A stretch of DNA of 64,000 bases from an uncultured Granulosicoccaceae bacterium (GTDB taxonomy: Bacteria; Pseudomonadota; Gammaproteobacteria; Granulosicoccales; Granulosicoccaceae). Under the pieces are notes generated by a model, which saw nothing but the letters and a program-made list of their open reading frames with translations, was not told the origin of the DNA and did not search any database. Positions 63,803 to 64,000 of the stretch are shown here, in pieces (within the stretch, counting starts at the first letter, position 1; each line of letters begins with the position of its first letter). A program made the position numbers and the translations under genes. The stretch is from positions 62,001-126,000 of the forward strand of contig CALLBO010000032.1 in NCBI GenBank assembly GCA_937998875.1, given 5' to 3'.

Positions 63803-64000
63803 TTGAAACGCAGCGTCACGGTAATTGGTGCGGGTATCGTCGGACTCTGTAGTGCAATTCAGTTGCAGCGTCGCGGATTCAACGTCACGTTACTTGATCG
63901 TCGACCCCCTGCATCGGAGACTTCCTTCGGCAATGCCGGTGTCATTAGTCGCGGCTCGGTTTTTCCAACGGCAGCACCAGGTATTCACAGAAAGCTGCCA
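63803..64000 (+). CDS. FAD-dependent oxidoreductase (DadA-like), partial
   Basis: A TTG start opens 66 codons running off the window. The N-terminus has the FAD-binding motif VIGAGIVGLCSAIQLQRRG followed by VTLLDRR and SFGNAGVISRGSV, the pattern of D-amino acid dehydrogenases. An in-frame stop at 63773 limits upstream starts. Exact substrate cannot be given from this fragment. Confidence 0.8.
   Translation, partial: MKRSVTVIGAGIVGLCSAIQLQRRGFNVTLLDRRPPASETSFGNAGVISRGSVFPTAAPGIHRKLP

Overview
The window reads as a stretch of gammaproteobacterial chromosome, probably from a marine or aquatic heterotroph. GC content looks close to 50%. The supporting signs are the order engB / diheme cytochrome c4 / dsbA (the arrangement known from Pseudomonas-like gammaproteobacteria), a phosphotransferase-type homoserine kinase, a TakP-like TRAP transporter, a PssD/PssE exopolysaccharide cluster, a RimK fusion and a GlyGly-CTERM surface protein. 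I cannot name a genus. No rRNA, tRNA, CRISPR array, prophage or transposase was recognised.

Layout. 1-2050 (minus): a TRAP transporter whose large subunit lies beyond the left edge. 2225-6865: thrB and a LOG-family gene (minus) divergent from polA (plus), followed by a palindromic dispersed element. 7074-9682: a PLP sulfur-amino-acid enzyme converging on a protease-RimK fusion. 10138-11103: a heparinase II/III-type protein cut off after its N-terminal domain. 11138-15177 (minus): the moxR-DUF58-transglutaminase operon. 15683-17591: a dual-specificity phosphatase and moaA. 17592-28565: a Wzx/Wzy-type exopolysaccharide locus (export protein, tyrosine autokinase, polymerase, PssD/PssE, GT2, then an opposing block of two GT4 enzymes around a flippase). 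29014-33982: trpS, an unknown membrane protein, engB, cytochrome c4 and dsbA. 34089-41311: a coiled-coil membrane protein plus BON/OmpA protein pair, an LprI-like secreted protein, an XdhC-like gene and an OmpA-family porin. 41442-45416: truC, a TIM-barrel isomerase, aquaporin Z with an unusual tail, and a secreted protein of unknown function. 45457-48584: a DUF1501/DUF1800 pair. 48718-53019: recQ, an MFS transporter and a TerC-family protein. 53070-56655: a second copy of the dispersed element and a Ser/Thr kinase operon with an operator-like inverted repeat. 56678-62494: aldose-1-epimerase-like protein, a degenerate GlyGly-CTERM metalloprotease homologue, gltA, argG and a small DUF2892-like membrane protein. 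62783-64000: a histidine-rich lipoprotein and the start of a DadA-like oxidoreductase.

How the genes fit together. Much of the window is housekeeping (polA, thrB, trpS, engB, gltA, argG, recQ, moaA, dsbA) with envelope modules between. The exopolysaccharide locus holds export, polymerisation, flipping and several transferases, but no initiating phosphoglycosyltransferase is visible, so that function must be encoded elsewhere. The most unusual items are the two-copy palindromic element, a long RNA-like hairpin in the exopolysaccharide leader, the kinase operon with its operator-like repeat, the catalytically degenerate metalloprotease homologue, the truncated heparinase, the flippase with a missing N-terminal start, and the aquaporin with an Asp/Arg/Tyr tail. 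I do not see one clear, entirely new multi-gene system. The kinase operon and the BON/OmpA plus coiled-coil pair are the best candidates for uncharacterised modules.
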